Source of the DNA: Cryobacterium suzukii
Lineage (GTDB): Bacteria; Actinomycetota; Actinomycetes; Actinomycetales; Microbacteriaceae
DNA length: 64,000 bases
Direction: 5' to 3'
NCBI RefSeq assembly: GCF_004403185.1
Contig: NZ_SOHJ01000002.1
Location: 364,038 to 428,037, forward strand
Numbering within the stretch: position 1 is the stretch's first letter; every line of letters begins with the position of its first letter. Shown in pieces: positions 34,854 through 44,059 of this stretch. The notes under the pieces were generated by a model. That model saw nothing but the letters and a program-made list of their open reading frames with translations. It was not told the origin of the DNA and did no database searches. The translations under genes and the position numbers were made by a program.

Positions 34854-37022
34854 TTAGCCGCGGGTGACCGCAGGCACGGAGGCACCGATTCCACGGATCG
34901 CCGGCGTGTGGAACGTGCCGCCGAATGCTCGCTCGCTCGCGCCGACCCGATCCAGGTACGGGGTGATCCCGCCCATCTGGAACGGCCAGCCGGCACCGAG
35001 AATCATGCACAGGTCGATGTCCTCGGCCGCGTGCACGACGTTGTCATCCAGCATTCGCTTGATCTCGTCGACCAGGCCGTCTTCAACCCGCTGCAGAATC
35101 TCCTCGGCCGTCATCGGTGTGGTGCCGCCGGCGACGATCTTCAGTGCGCCCTTGTCGAAGCCCGTGCGGCGTCCCTTGCCGTCGCGTTCGAGAATTTTGC
35201 CGTGCTCGGCCAGCTTGTGCAGGTTGTCGCTCTCGAAGAACCGGTCGGGGAAAGCGGCATGGTGGGTGTCAAGCACGTGAGCGCCCACGGTAAGACCGAC
35301 GAGCTCGAGCAACTCGAACGGGGTCATCGGTAATCCAAACGGCGCTACAGCGGCTTCCACCACCTCGAACGAAGTGCCGGTATCAACGGCGTGCATGGCT
35401 TCACCGAGCAGCTTGGCGAGCACGCGGTTGACCACGAATCCGGGGGCGTCCCTGGTGATGACGGCGTTCTTTCGCAGCTTGCCGGCGATGACCATCGCCG
35501 TGGCGAGTGTCACTTCGTTGGTCTGCGGCGTGTTGACCACTTCGATGAGCGGCATGACAGCCACCGGGTTGAAGAAGTGGAACCCGACCAGACGCTCCGG
35601 GTGCTTGAGCTTCGACCCGATCTGTTCGACTGACAGCGAAGAGGTGTTGGTGGCCAGAATCGCATCGGGCGAGATGAACGCTTCAATCTCGGCGAAGACC
35701 GACTGCTTGACGCCTAGTTCTTCGAAGACGGCCTCGATCACCCAGTCGGCGTCGGAGAACAATGATTTGTCGGTCGTACCAGTAACGAGCGCACGCAGGC
35801 GGTTTGCCTCGTCGGGGGAGATGCGGCTCTTGGTCTGGAGCGCGGCGATCTCGTCGTGAATGTACGCCACACCCTTATCGACGCGGGCCTGGTCGAGGTC
35901 GGTGATGACGACGGGCACCTTGAGGCGGCGCACGAACAGCAGCGCGAACTGGCTCGCCATGAGGCCGGCGCCGATCACACCGACCTTGGTTATCGGCCGG
36001 GCCAGTTTCTTGTCCGGCGCTCCGGCCGGCCGCTTGGCACGTTTCTGAACGAGATTGAAGGCGTAGATGCTCGCCTGAAGCTGATCGCCGGCGATGAGGC
36101 CGGCCAGGGCCTCATCCTCGCGCTGAAAACCTTCGGCGCGACTGCCGCTCTTGGCCGCCTGCAGCAGGTCGAGTGCCACATACGGAGATCGGGCGACCTC
36201 GCCAATGCGGTTGACGAGCATCTTGCGGGCGATGCCGACGGCCACGTCCCACTTGACGAGGCGCTCGATCTTGCCGGGCGCGTTCGGTCGGGACACCTTT
36301 GTTGTGCCGGCGATGACGCCGTCGGCCCAGTTGATGGAGTCTTCAAGGAACCGTGCCGACGTGAACATGACGTCCGCGATACCGAGCGCGAGGGCATCCG
36401 CTCCACTGAGGGTGCGGTTGTTCTTGAGTGGGTTCTCGATGACGACCTTCAAGGCATTCTCGATGCCGATCAGGTTGGGCAGCAGGTACGCGCCGCCCCA
36501 GCCGGGGATCAGACCGAGAAAGACCTCGGGAAGCGCGATCGCGGGTACGGCCGCGTCTACCGTGCGGTAGCTCGCGTTGAGGCCAATCTCGAGTCCGCCG
36601 CCGAGCGCGAGCCCGTTGATGAACACGAACGAGGGCACGCCGAGCGTGTCGAGCTTGCCGAGAGCGTGGTGGCCGAGCTGGCTGAGGAGCTTGCCGGTCT
36701 CGAGCGAAGGAATCTCGGCGACCTTGCTGAGGTCGGCGCCGGCGGCAAGAATGAACGGCTTGCCGGTGACGGCCACACCGTGAATCTCGCCTCGCCCGGC
36801 GCGACCTTTCAGCTGCTCCATCGTCGCCGCGAATTCGATCAGGGTGACCGGGCCAAGCGTGTTCGGCCGGGTGTGGTCACGCCCGTTATCGAGGGTGACC
36901 AGTGCGAGCGTGCGGCCGCCGGAGAGCGGCACGTCGCGCACGAAGGAGTGCGTGACGACCTCGTCGCCGGAGATCGCGACGAGCGAGCTGAAGTCGAGGG
37001 AATTGTAATCGGTGGTCGTCAT
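34854..37022 (-). CDS. fadB: Fatty-acid oxidation multifunctional protein (enoyl-CoA hydratase / 3-hydroxyacyl-CoA dehydrogenase)
   Basis: 722 residues from the ATG at 37022, overlapping the thiolase stop by four bases. The hydratase domain (1-about 240) has oxyanion-hole and catalytic segments NGLALGGGLE (Glu145) and PEVFLGLIPGWGG (Glu166). The NAD-binding domain has GAGLMA (351-356). The 3-hydroxyacyl-CoA dehydrogenase C-terminal domains follow (GFHFFNPVAVMPLIEVV; PGFVVNRVLAKLLGEA). It carries out the second and third steps of beta-oxidation. The longer upstream reading runs through the thiolase gene in another frame and is rejected. Confidence 0.92.
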   Translation of the reverse strand: MTTTDYNSLDFSSLVAISGDEVVTHSFVRDVPLSGGRTLALVTLDNGRDHTRPNTLGPVTLIEFAATMEQLKGRAGRGEIHGVAVTGKPFILAAGADLSKVAEIPSLETGKLLSQLGHHALGKLDTLGVPSFVFINGLALGGGLEIGLNASYRTVDAAVPAIALPEVFLGLIPGWGGAYLLPNLIGIENALKVVIENPLKNNRTLSGADALALGIADVMFTSARFLEDSINWADGVIAGTTKVSRPNAPGKIERLVKWDVAVGIARKMLVNRIGEVARSPYVALDLLQAAKSGSRAEGFQREDEALAGLIAGDQLQASIYAFNLVQKRAKRPAGAPDKKLARPITKVGVIGAGLMASQFALLFVRRLKVPVVITDLDQARVDKGVAYIHDEIAALQTKSRISPDEANRLRALVTGTTDKSLFSDADWVIEAVFEELGVKQSVFAEIEAFISPDAILATNTSSLSVEQIGSKLKHPERLVGFHFFNPVAVMPLIEVVNTPQTNEVTLATAMVIAGKLRKNAVITRDAPGFVVNRVLAKLLGEAMHAVDTGTSFEVVEAAVAPFGLPMTPFELLELVGLTVGAHVLDTHHAAFPDRFFESDNLHKLAEHGKILERDGKGRRTGFDKGALKIVAGGTTPMTAEEILQRVEDGLVDEIKRMLDDNVVHAAEDIDLCMILGAGWPFQMGGITPYLDRVGASERAFGGTFHTPAIRGIGASVPAVTRG

Positions 37023-38224
37023 CGCTTGGCTGCCTTCTTGTTGAAGTGCGGGTTTTCCCAAATCACGGTGCCACCCTGGCCGAGGCCGATGCACATCGCG
37101 GTGAGACCGTAGCGCACCTCGGGGTGTGATTCGAACTGGTGGGCGAGCTGGTTCATCAGTCGAACGCCCGACGAGGCGAGCGGATGCCCCAGCGCGATCG
37201 CCCCGCCGTACTCGTTGACGCGGGGATCTTCGTCGTCGATGCCGAAGTGGTCGAGAAAGGAGATGACCTGCACGGCAAACGCTTCGTTGAGCTCGAACAA
37301 ACCGATGTCGGTGATCGACAGGCCGGCCTTGCGCAGGGCTTTCTCGGTGGAGGGCACCGGCCCGAGGCCCATGACCTCCGGTTCCACGCCGGCGAAGGCG
37401 AAGCTCGTCATGGTCATCTTCACACCGAGGCCGAGTTCCTTGGCCGTGGCGCCGCTGGCCAGCAGGCAAGCGGATGCGCCGTCGTTCAGACCGGAGGCGT
37501 TGCCCGCCGTGACGCGGCCATGCGAACGGAACGGCGTGCGGAGAGTCGCGAGGCCCTCGAGCGTGGTGTCGGGGCGTGGTGCTTCGTCACGGGTCGCGAG
37601 GCCCCAGCCGGATTCGCTGCGCGTGGCAACGGAAATCAGGTCGGGCTGAATGTTTCCGGCCTCGTAGGCGGCGGCGACCTTCTGCTGGCTGCGCAGCGCG
37701 AACCGATCGGAGCGGTCCTTGGTGTACTCGGGGAACCTATCGTGAATTCGTTCCGCGGTCGCACCCATGTTGAGGGCGTCTTCACTGACCAGCCGCTCGG
37801 AAAGAAACCGCGGGTTCGGGTCTGCCCCAAACCCCATCGGGTGGCGCCCCATGTGCTCGACGCCGCCGGCGATGGCGAGGTCGTAAGCGCCGAAACCGAT
37901 TGACGCTCCCATCATGGTCACGGCAGTCATCGCCCCGGCGCACATGCGGTCAATCGCGAAACCAGGAACCGATTTCGGCAGACCGGCCAACAGGGCGGCC
38001 GTACGCCCCAGGGTCAAACCCTGGTCGCCGGTCTGGGTCGTGGCTGCGATAGCGACGTCATCGATGCGGTCGGCCGGTACACCAGGGTTTCGTTCCATCA
38101 GCCCGATAATCGCCTTGACCACGAGGTCGTCGGCTCGGGTGTTCCAGTACATGCCCTTCTCGCCGGCGCGTCCGAACGGGGTTCGAACTCCATCCACAAA
38201 AACGACTTCTGCTCTCTCGGCCAC
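37019..38224 (-). CDS. fadA: Acetyl-CoA acyltransferase (thiolase), FadA type
   Basis: 401 residues from GTG 38224, after GGGAGG. The nucleophile is Cys95 in IDRMCAGAMTAV; many thiolases have CSSG here, so the loop is divergent but is the usual form in this actinobacterial subgroup. GGAIALGHPLASSGVRLM carries the catalytic His and AMCIGLGQGG the second Cys. It cleaves 3-oxoacyl-CoA in the last step of beta-oxidation. It is coupled to fadB by a four-base overlap, so the pair forms a trifunctional-type complex. Confidence 0.92.
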   Translation of the reverse strand: MAERAEVVFVDGVRTPFGRAGEKGMYWNTRADDLVVKAIIGLMERNPGVPADRIDDVAIAATTQTGDQGLTLGRTAALLAGLPKSVPGFAIDRMCAGAMTAVTMMGASIGFGAYDLAIAGGVEHMGRHPMGFGADPNPRFLSERLVSEDALNMGATAERIHDRFPEYTKDRSDRFALRSQQKVAAAYEAGNIQPDLISVATRSESGWGLATRDEAPRPDTTLEGLATLRTPFRSHGRVTAGNASGLNDGASACLLASGATAKELGLGVKMTMTSFAFAGVEPEVMGLGPVPSTEKALRKAGLSITDIGLFELNEAFAVQVISFLDHFGIDDEDPRVNEYGGAIALGHPLASSGVRLMNQLAHQFESHPEVRYGLTAMCIGLGQGGTVIWENPHFNKKAAKR

Positions 38225-38321
38225 AATGCCTCCCGTACGTCAAACAGATCCGAAGCGGCCTGTTAGCTCTGAACCGATCCTAGGGTGACTCAAATGGGCA
38301 CCTCGAATCGTTTGCAGGTTT

Positions 38322-39524
38322 CTACGACTCGAGATCCGAGATGGGATCGGCTGTTTGTGGAACTTCTACAAAAGCATCCGCTATTAATTGTGCAGTCACG
38401 TCAACTTGCCAGCGCCGCGCTCCTAAAAGAGCTAGGGCTTGTCCAACGGATGCCGCGTCGGCCGGTACAGGCGGCGACCACGACACACGACGCAGGTAGT
38501 CCGGGGTGAGCAGATTCTCGAGGGGAATCTCAAGTTCTTCCGTGACGGTCTGCAGCACAGCGCGCGCCGCTTTGTAGCGCACGTCGGCCTCCGGATTACG
38601 GTCGGCCCATGCCCGTGGCGGCGGCAGGGTGTCATTGCTCGCCTTGAGCGCTGGCAGGTCAGCGGTGGCGCGGCCGCGCTCAATGGCGGCCCACCAGCGG
38701 TCGAGTTCATTGCGACTGGCACGACCGTTGAACTCGCGCAGATCGGACAGAGCCTGCCTCGTTGCCGGCAGCACTCGGGCGGCGGCGAGCAAGGAAGCGT
38801 CGGGAACGAGGCGCCCGGGGGAGACATCGACTTCGCGGGCAAATTCATCGCGGGCAAGCCACAGTTCGCGGGCAACGGCCAGATTGCGTTGCCCGTGCAG
38901 GGAGTGGATGCCCGACAGTCGCCGCCACGGATCAATGCGCGCAGCCTTGGCCTCTTTGGCCAGGGTCGCGGCGAATTCCTGGTCGGCGATGTCGGTCTTG
39001 TCGGACTCGACGAGCAGGTCGACCATGCGGTCGCGCAGGTCGGGCAGTAGCTCAACGTCGAGGGCGGCGTACACCAGCCACGATTCGGGCAGCGGCCGGG
39101 TCGACCAATTCGCGGCAGAATGCTCCTTGGCGAGGTGGATTCCCAGAAGCTCTTCCACCACGGTGCCGAGGCCGACCCGCGGTATGCCGAGCAGCCGGGC
39201 GGCAAGCTCGGTGTCGAAGATGCGCGCCGGGTCGAGTCCGACCTCGCGCAGGCAGGCGAGGTCCTGGCTCGCAGCGTGCAGAATCCACTCGGCGTCAGCG
39301 AGGGAATCATTCAACTCGCTGAAGTCCCCGATCGGCGGCGGGTCGAACAGGAACGTGCCGGCGCCGCGGCGATAGATTTGGATGAGGTACGCGCGTTGCG
39401 AGTAGGTGAAACCGGATGCCCGTTCCGCGTCGACCCCGACCGGCCCGTTACCGGCGGCCAGAGCGGCCGTCGCTGCGAGGTAGGCCTCGCGAGTGTCAAT
39501 GACCTGGTGGTGCGATTCAGCCAC
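38322..39524 (-). CDS. RNase D-like 3'-5' exonuclease with HRDC domain
   Basis: 400 residues from GTG 39524, overlapping the DUF3000 stop by eight bases. The DEDD exonuclease domain (about 10-190) has GPVGVDAERASG (Asp, Glu), LHAASQDLACLREVGL (Asp), and YAALDVELLPDLRD (Tyr and Asp, the DEDDy type). HRDC-like helical regions follow (about 215-390). In actinobacteria it is the RNase D relative found beside DUF3000. It probably acts in tRNA 3'-end or other RNA trimming. The longer 5' reading overlaps DUF3000 in another frame. Confidence 0.88.
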   Translation of the reverse strand: MAESHHQVIDTREAYLAATAALAAGNGPVGVDAERASGFTYSQRAYLIQIYRRGAGTFLFDPPPIGDFSELNDSLADAEWILHAASQDLACLREVGLDPARIFDTELAARLLGIPRVGLGTVVEELLGIHLAKEHSAANWSTRPLPESWLVYAALDVELLPDLRDRMVDLLVESDKTDIADQEFAATLAKEAKAARIDPWRRLSGIHSLHGQRNLAVARELWLARDEFAREVDVSPGRLVPDASLLAAARVLPATRQALSDLREFNGRASRNELDRWWAAIERGRATADLPALKASNDTLPPPRAWADRNPEADVRYKAARAVLQTVTEELEIPLENLLTPDYLRRVSWSPPVPADAASVGQALALLGARRWQVDVTAQLIADAFVEVPQTADPISDLES

Positions 39525-40107
39525 GGGCTGCTCGGCGTGCTGACAACATGCTGACTCCTTCCCCAGCGGGAGGGAGTCCGGCGAGCATGCACAGCAGCTC
39601 GCCCCACCCCTCGACGTGGGCGGTGAGATTGTGATCCAGGGGTGTCCACGACGCACGCAGCTCAATCTGCGCACCATCTCCCTGTTTGGCGAGTGCGCCA
39701 AAGCCTGATGAGATTATTTTAGTCGCCGTTCCGGAGGCCGCGGTGTACCTGGCCTTGCGGGAGTCGAGGGCATCGACGAGCCACGCCCAGGTGACCTCGG
39801 CCAAAAACGGGTCGAGCCCGATCTCGACCTCGAGCGGAGCCTGCGCGAAACAGACGACGCGGAAGGCGCCATTCCAACCTTCCGGCTCCTCCGGGTCGTA
39901 CAGCAGGATGAATCGGCCAGTTCCCAGCTCGGAGTCGCTTCCGTGCCTAACGGGCCGGATATTGGCGGCCAAGGCGATCGAATACGGGGCGAGTTGGGCG
40001 GGAGCGGCAATTTCGGTGACGACTAATTCGGCCCGGCTCGTCGCGCGACGAATCGCGGTCAACGCCGCGGCAAACTCCGCGGGAAGCGATTGATCTGTTT
40101 CGGGCAC
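39517..40107 (-). CDS. DUF3000 family protein
   Basis: 196 residues. Core blocks are FAAALTAIRRATSRAELVV near the start, ATTEVA-like TEIAAPAQLAPYSIALAA, and the EVTWAWLVDAL segment. DUF3000 is restricted to actinobacteria and is almost always next to the RNase D-like gene, as here with an 8-base overlap. Its function is unknown. There are no membrane segments or signal. Confidence 0.88.
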   Translation of the reverse strand: MPETDQSLPAEFAAALTAIRRATSRAELVVTEIAAPAQLAPYSIALAANIRPVRHGSDSELGTGRFILLYDPEEPEGWNGAFRVVCFAQAPLEVEIGLDPFLAEVTWAWLVDALDSRKARYTAASGTATKIISSGFGALAKQGDGAQIELRASWTPLDHNLTAHVEGWGELLCMLAGLPPAGEGVSMLSARRAARG

Positions 40108-40171
40108 GTCTGCAGACTAGAGTTTTTTCTGGGTGTTGTCCGTGAGGCACGCCGATCAGTCGGAGGTGCAC

Positions 40172-41377
40172 GTGCACGACCCACAACCCCCAAACGGGCG
40201 TCATGATCAAGCTCTGCGCGCGATTCTCGGCGTCACCGGCATCGTTATCGCCGGCTCCGCCGCGGCCATCGTCGGTGCAGCCGGTGTGCTTGCGGGGGTC
40301 ATGGCGAAGACCATAGTCACACCGCCAGCAGTCCGGTCCGATGACACCCGGGTTGTCGCGGTCGACTTGCCTGGCGGCACGATCACACTGCAACGCCATC
40401 GCGATTCTGTCCTTCCGGGTGACTACAGCTTCTTCTTCAGCGCGGGCACCGGGCACGCCAGGGTCGGTGAGATCACCGCGCGCTCGGCTGCGACCGTCAC
40501 CCGGCGCATCCTCAGCGTGGACTACGGCGATCTCGCCGCTGCCCGCCGCGGTCGATTCAGCGGTTGGCTTTACACCAACCCGGCCGATCTTGGTTTCGCC
40601 TGGGCTGAGGTCACCATTAGCACGCCCGTGGGGCCGGCCCCCGCCTGGCTCGTTCCAGCGGATGCCGCACTCCGTTCGACAGGGTGGGTGATCCAGGTAC
40701 ACGGCCGGGCCGTGCGCCGCGAGGAGGCTTTACGGGCCGTGCCGGTGTTTCGTGCGGCCGGGTACACCTCGTTGCTCGTCTCTTACCGAAACGACGGCGA
40801 TGCCCCTGCCAGCACTGACCGGCGCTACGGCCTCGGCGACACCGAATGGCCTGACGTTGACGCCGCCGTCGCCTACGCCGCCGCACACGGGGCGACGAGC
40901 ATCGTACTCATGGGCTGGTCGATGGGCGGTGCCGTGGTCTTGCAGACACTGACCCGCGGTCGACGCGCGGACCTGATCGTCGGCGTCGTGCTGGAATCGC
41001 CGGTCATCGACTGGCGAGATGTCGTTGCCGCGCAGGCCACGGATCGTCGGTTGCCGAGGCTGATCGCCCGCGGCGCCGTCGTTGTGCTGGGGGCGCGCTG
41101 GGCTCGGCGCATCACCGGGCAAGACGTGCCCATTGATTTTGCCAGGCTCGACTTTGTGGAACGGGCCCGCGACGTGCACCGGCCCGTTCTACTGCTGCAC
41201 AGCGATGACGATGGTTTTGTGCCCCCCACCGGGTCGCGTCGCCTCGCCGACCGACGGCCCGACATAGTGACGTTCGTCGCTTTTACCGAAGCCAGGCACA
41301 CGAAACTCTGGAACTATGACCCTGAGCGGTGGAACGTCGAGATCGCGGCCTGGCTGGCCCAGTTGCCCGCACCCTAG
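40172..41377 (+). CDS. Membrane-anchored alpha/beta hydrolase
   Basis: 401 residues from GTG 40172, chosen because GGAGG lies five bases upstream; longer starts have no such site. One N-terminal membrane helix (about 18-45) anchors an extracellular or membrane-bound hydrolase. The nucleophile elbow is GWSMGG (Ser250), the acid is in HSDDDGFVP (about Asp347) and the catalytic His is in EARHTKLW (His376). It is probably an esterase or peptidase of the S9/BAAT-like group; the substrate is unknown. The stop shares CTAG with the convergent SufE-like gene. Confidence 0.83.
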   Translation: MHDPQPPNGRHDQALRAILGVTGIVIAGSAAAIVGAAGVLAGVMAKTIVTPPAVRSDDTRVVAVDLPGGTITLQRHRDSVLPGDYSFFFSAGTGHARVGEITARSAATVTRRILSVDYGDLAAARRGRFSGWLYTNPADLGFAWAEVTISTPVGPAPAWLVPADAALRSTGWVIQVHGRAVRREEALRAVPVFRAAGYTSLLVSYRNDGDAPASTDRRYGLGDTEWPDVDAAVAYAAAHGATSIVLMGWSMGGAVVLQTLTRGRRADLIVGVVLESPVIDWRDVVAAQATDRRLPRLIARGAVVVLGARWARRITGQDVPIDFARLDFVERARDVHRPVLLLHSDDDGFVPPTGSRRLADRRPDIVTFVAFTEARHTKLWNYDPERWNVEIAAWLAQLPAP

Positions 41378-41808
41378 GCGGCGAGTCGATCCCGGAGCTG
41401 ACGTTTGGCCCGGCCGAGCATGGCGCTCATACCGCGCAGGCGCAGCGGTGAGACGGCTTCGCTCAATCCGATGGACTGGGGATAGTCATCGGGCACGGCG
41501 AGTACCTGCTGGGCGGTCAGCCCGTCGAGCCCCTGGGCGAGGATCGAGGCAAACCCGCGCGTGGTCGGCGACTCGCGCGGGGCCGTCGCGTGCAAGTGGA
41601 ACGCGCCATCGGCATCCAGGTCGACGAAGATGAAGACCGGCGATTGGCATTCGACGACGCGCTCGAGCAGGTCCGGGTGGTCCTGAAACTTTTGCGGAAG
41701 TTCCGGCAGGTCGTTGGCGAACTCGAGCAGCAGAAGCAGACGGTCTTTCTGCTCGAGGGCAAGAAAATCTTCCTGAATTTCCGCCAGCTGGGAGGGAAGG
41801 GCGTTCAT
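41374..41808 (-). CDS. sufE: SufE-like cysteine desulfurase sulfur acceptor
   Basis: 144 residues ([20 protein letters not shown]). The SufE fold is complete and Cys54 in [12 protein letters not shown] sits at the conserved sulfur-accepting position. The end block [20 protein letters not shown] matches actinobacterial SufE. It takes persulphide sulphur from a SufS-type desulfurase for Fe-S assembly. The start overlaps the sulfurtransferase stop by four bases. No sufBCD genes are in the window. Confidence 0.9.
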   Translation of the reverse strand: MNALPSQLAEIQEDFLALEQKDRLLLLLEFANDLPELPQKFQDHPDLLERVVECQSPVFIFVDLDADGAFHLHATAPRESPTTRGFASILAQGLDGLTAQQVLAVPDDYPQSIGLSEAVSPLRLRGMSAMLGRAKRQLRDRLAA

Positions 41809-42710
41809 CGGCGCGGTGCCGGCGCGGTACCGGGTTCGGTACCGACCGCAATGGGCACGGCGACGGCGTTGCCCCATTCGGTCCAGGACCCGTCGTAGTT
41901 GCGCACGTTGTCGAAGCCGAGCAGGTGGGTCAGCACGAACCAGGTGTGACTGGACCGCTCGCCGATGCGGCAGTACGCGATCACGTCGTCGCCGTCGGCC
42001 AGGCCAGCGTCGCCGCGATAGATCTCGTCCAGTTCGGTGCGCGTCTTGAACGTGGAGTCGGTGGCTGCGGCCCGCGCCCACGGCACCGACGCGGCGGAAG
42101 GAATGTGGCCGCCGCGGAGGGCGCCCTCCTCAGGGTAGGCGGGCATCGTCGTGCGGGCCCCGCTGTATTCTTCGTCGGAGCGTACATCGATGAGTGGGTT
42201 GCCGAAGTGGGCGAGAACGTCGTTCTTGAAGGCGCGAATGGGGGCGTCGTTGCGCGGGGTCTCCGGGTAGTCCGTGGGAGTGACGGGGGAGACGTCCGTT
42301 GTCAGTTCGCGCTCTTCGGCGAGCCACTTCGTGCGTCCGCCGTCCAGCAGGCGAACATCGTCGTGGCCGAACAGGGTGAAAACCCACAGGGCGTATGCGG
42401 CCCACCAATTGCTCTTGTCGCCGTAGATGACGACCGTGCTGTCGCGGGAGATGCCCTTGCTGCTCATGAGGGCGGCGAAGGCTGCGCCCTCGATGTAGTC
42501 GCGATTGACCTTGTCGTTGAGGTCGGTGTGCCAGTCGATTTTTACCGAGCCGGGGATGTGTCCCACTTCGTAGAGCAAGACGTCTTCGTCGGATTCGACC
42601 ACGACCAGTCCCGCGTCGGTGCGATGTTCCGCCAGCCATTCGGTGGAAACCAACTTGGATGGGTGGGCGTAGGCGGCGAACTTTTCGGTCGGGTCGATCG
42701 GGGCAGACAT
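41805..42710 (-). CDS. sseA: Two-domain rhodanese sulfurtransferase
   Basis: 301 residues from the ATG at 42710 with GGAGG upstream. Two rhodanese domains (about 15-145 and 160-295). The N-terminal one lacks the active Cys (YGDKSN) and is structural; the C-terminal one has Cys247 in the loop AYCRIGERS, as in SseA/CysA-type thiosulfate or 3-mercaptopyruvate sulfurtransferases. The coupling to sufE suggests a sulphur-handling operon. Confidence 0.92.
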   Translation of the reverse strand: MSAPIDPTEKFAAYAHPSKLVSTEWLAEHRTDAGLVVVESDEDVLLYEVGHIPGSVKIDWHTDLNDKVNRDYIEGAAFAALMSSKGISRDSTVVIYGDKSNWWAAYALWVFTLFGHDDVRLLDGGRTKWLAEERELTTDVSPVTPTDYPETPRNDAPIRAFKNDVLAHFGNPLIDVRSDEEYSGARTTMPAYPEEGALRGGHIPSAASVPWARAAATDSTFKTRTELDEIYRGDAGLADGDDVIAYCRIGERSSHTWFVLTHLLGFDNVRNYDGSWTEWGNAVAVPIAVGTEPGTAPAPRR

Positions 42711-42849
42711 GTAACCTCCACGTGGGCAGCGGATGCATACGGATTCGGGTTGACCGCGGATTAGGCTTATCTGTGCCCACCCCACAAATCTACGCGGTGC
42801 CGGCAGTCGACGCATTCGCAGCTCTACCCACGAGAACGGGCATTTCAGC

Positions 42850-43902
42850 ATGGCACCAGAGGCCCATCAGAAGGCAAACCACGCAGTTCCCCAGTTGGCC
42901 GACCGTACCCCGAGCATCACGGGCCGGGAAATTGTGGCAGAACTGGTGCCGCCTCCCCAGTTCGAACACGCCTCGTTCGAGAACTACCGGCCCGATCATG
43001 ACTACCCCTCCCAGGTCGAAGCCGTCGAAAAACTGCAGGAATTCGTTAACCCCCGGCCGGCCGGGTTCTTCTCCCGCCGCCGACAGGCCAAAGACGACCT
43101 GCCCGGCATTTACCTCGACGGTGGGTTCGGTGTCGGCAAGACGCACCTGCTCGCAGCGCTCTGGCATGCCGCGACCGGCCCGAAGTATTTCGGCACCTTC
43201 ATCGAATACACCGCCCTCGTGGGCGCCCTCGGCTATCAGGAGACCATCAAGGAGCTGCGCAGCGCGAAGCTCATCTGCATTGACGAGTTCGAGCTCGACG
43301 ATCCGGGCGACACCATGGTGATGACCCGGTTGCTCGGCGAACTCGTCGCTACCGGCACCCGCGTCGCCGCCACATCGAACACCCCGCCCAACTCGCTCGG
43401 CGAGGGCCGGTTCGCCGCGCAGGACTTTCTGCGCGAGATCTCGGCCATGAGCGCCAACTTCGAGACCCTGCGCATCGACGGCCTCGACTACCGTCGCCGC
43501 AATGTCACCGGTCAGGCCGTCGCGGTTGAGCCGGACGCGCGTGAGCACCTGGTCAACACGTTGCTGGAGCGTGGTTCCAAAATCACCGAGGATGACTTCG
43601 GTACCCTGATCCGTCACCTCGGCACGGTGCATCCGTCGAAATACGTCAAGGTCATTCGCGACGTGGATGTCATTGCGCTCCGCGGCGTTTTCCTGCTGAC
43701 CGACCAGTCCGACGCCCTGCGTCTGGTCGCGTTCATTGATCGCGTCTACGACGCTGAGATTCCGATTGTCGCCAGTGGGCGTCCGCTGAATGAGGTGTTC
43801 GACGACGAGATGATGGCTGGCGGGTATCGCAAGAAGTACCAACGGTCACAGTCGCGCATGGTTGCCCTCACCACGGGAGAGTTGCCGCCGCACACCGACT
43901 GA
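42850..43902 (+). CDS. zapE: AFG1/ZapE-like ATPase
   Basis: 350 residues. Walker [10 protein letters not shown] (91-99), Walker [10 protein letters not shown] (141-149) and [14 protein letters not shown] (sensor 1 region) define the AFG1/ZapE family. The [14 protein letters not shown] start block fits. In proteobacteria ZapE affects Z-ring stability; in actinobacteria the role is not established, so the symbol is given by family only. The gene is divergent from the sulfurtransferase gene. Confidence 0.88.
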   Translation: MAPEAHQKANHAVPQLADRTPSITGREIVAELVPPPQFEHASFENYRPDHDYPSQVEAVEKLQEFVNPRPAGFFSRRRQAKDDLPGIYLDGGFGVGKTHLLAALWHAATGPKYFGTFIEYTALVGALGYQETIKELRSAKLICIDEFELDDPGDTMVMTRLLGELVATGTRVAATSNTPPNSLGEGRFAAQDFLREISAMSANFETLRIDGLDYRRRNVTGQAVAVEPDAREHLVNTLLERGSKITEDDFGTLIRHLGTVHPSKYVKVIRDVDVIALRGVFLLTDQSDALRLVAFIDRVYDAEIPIVASGRPLNEVFDDEMMAGGYRKKYQRSQSRMVALTTGELPPHTD

Positions 43903-43937
43903 CCCCGAAATCTGGCGTTAACAATTCGCCAGCGCTC

Positions 43938-43975
43938 GTAACCGTCACGAAACACGTCGGAACGTTTGTTGTAAC
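43938..43975 (+). promoter_or_regulatory. GlnR-type nitrogen box upstream of amt
   Basis: The sequence reads GTAAC-n6-GAAAC-n6-GAACG-n6-GTAAC. The first a-site/b-site pair is an exact match to the GlnR pattern gTnAc-n6-GaAAc, and the second pair keeps the six-base spacing but is degenerate. It lies 85 bases before the amt start, so nitrogen-limited induction by GlnR is likely. Confidence 0.65.
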
Positions 43976-43976
43976 A

Positions 43977-44011
43977 GTCACCTCAGATACTTGACTCGTA
44001 TCCGAGGTGAC
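43977..44011 (+). promoter_or_regulatory. Long inverted repeat in the amt leader
   Basis: Arms GTCACCTCAGATAC (43977-43990) and GTATCCGAGGTGAC (43998-44011) pair at 13 of 14 positions, with a seven-base loop. It follows the GlnR-type box directly and ends 48 bases before the amt start. It could be an operator or an RNA hairpin in the leader. Confidence 0.6.
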
Positions 44012-44059
44012 TCGCCTCGCGCTACGCCCTGCACATTTGAGACGCGTGAGGACAATTCA

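Noticed and set aside
35856-37112. Forward open frame of 418 codons
   Set aside because: Antisense to the FadB-like gene, whose catalytic motifs are intact.
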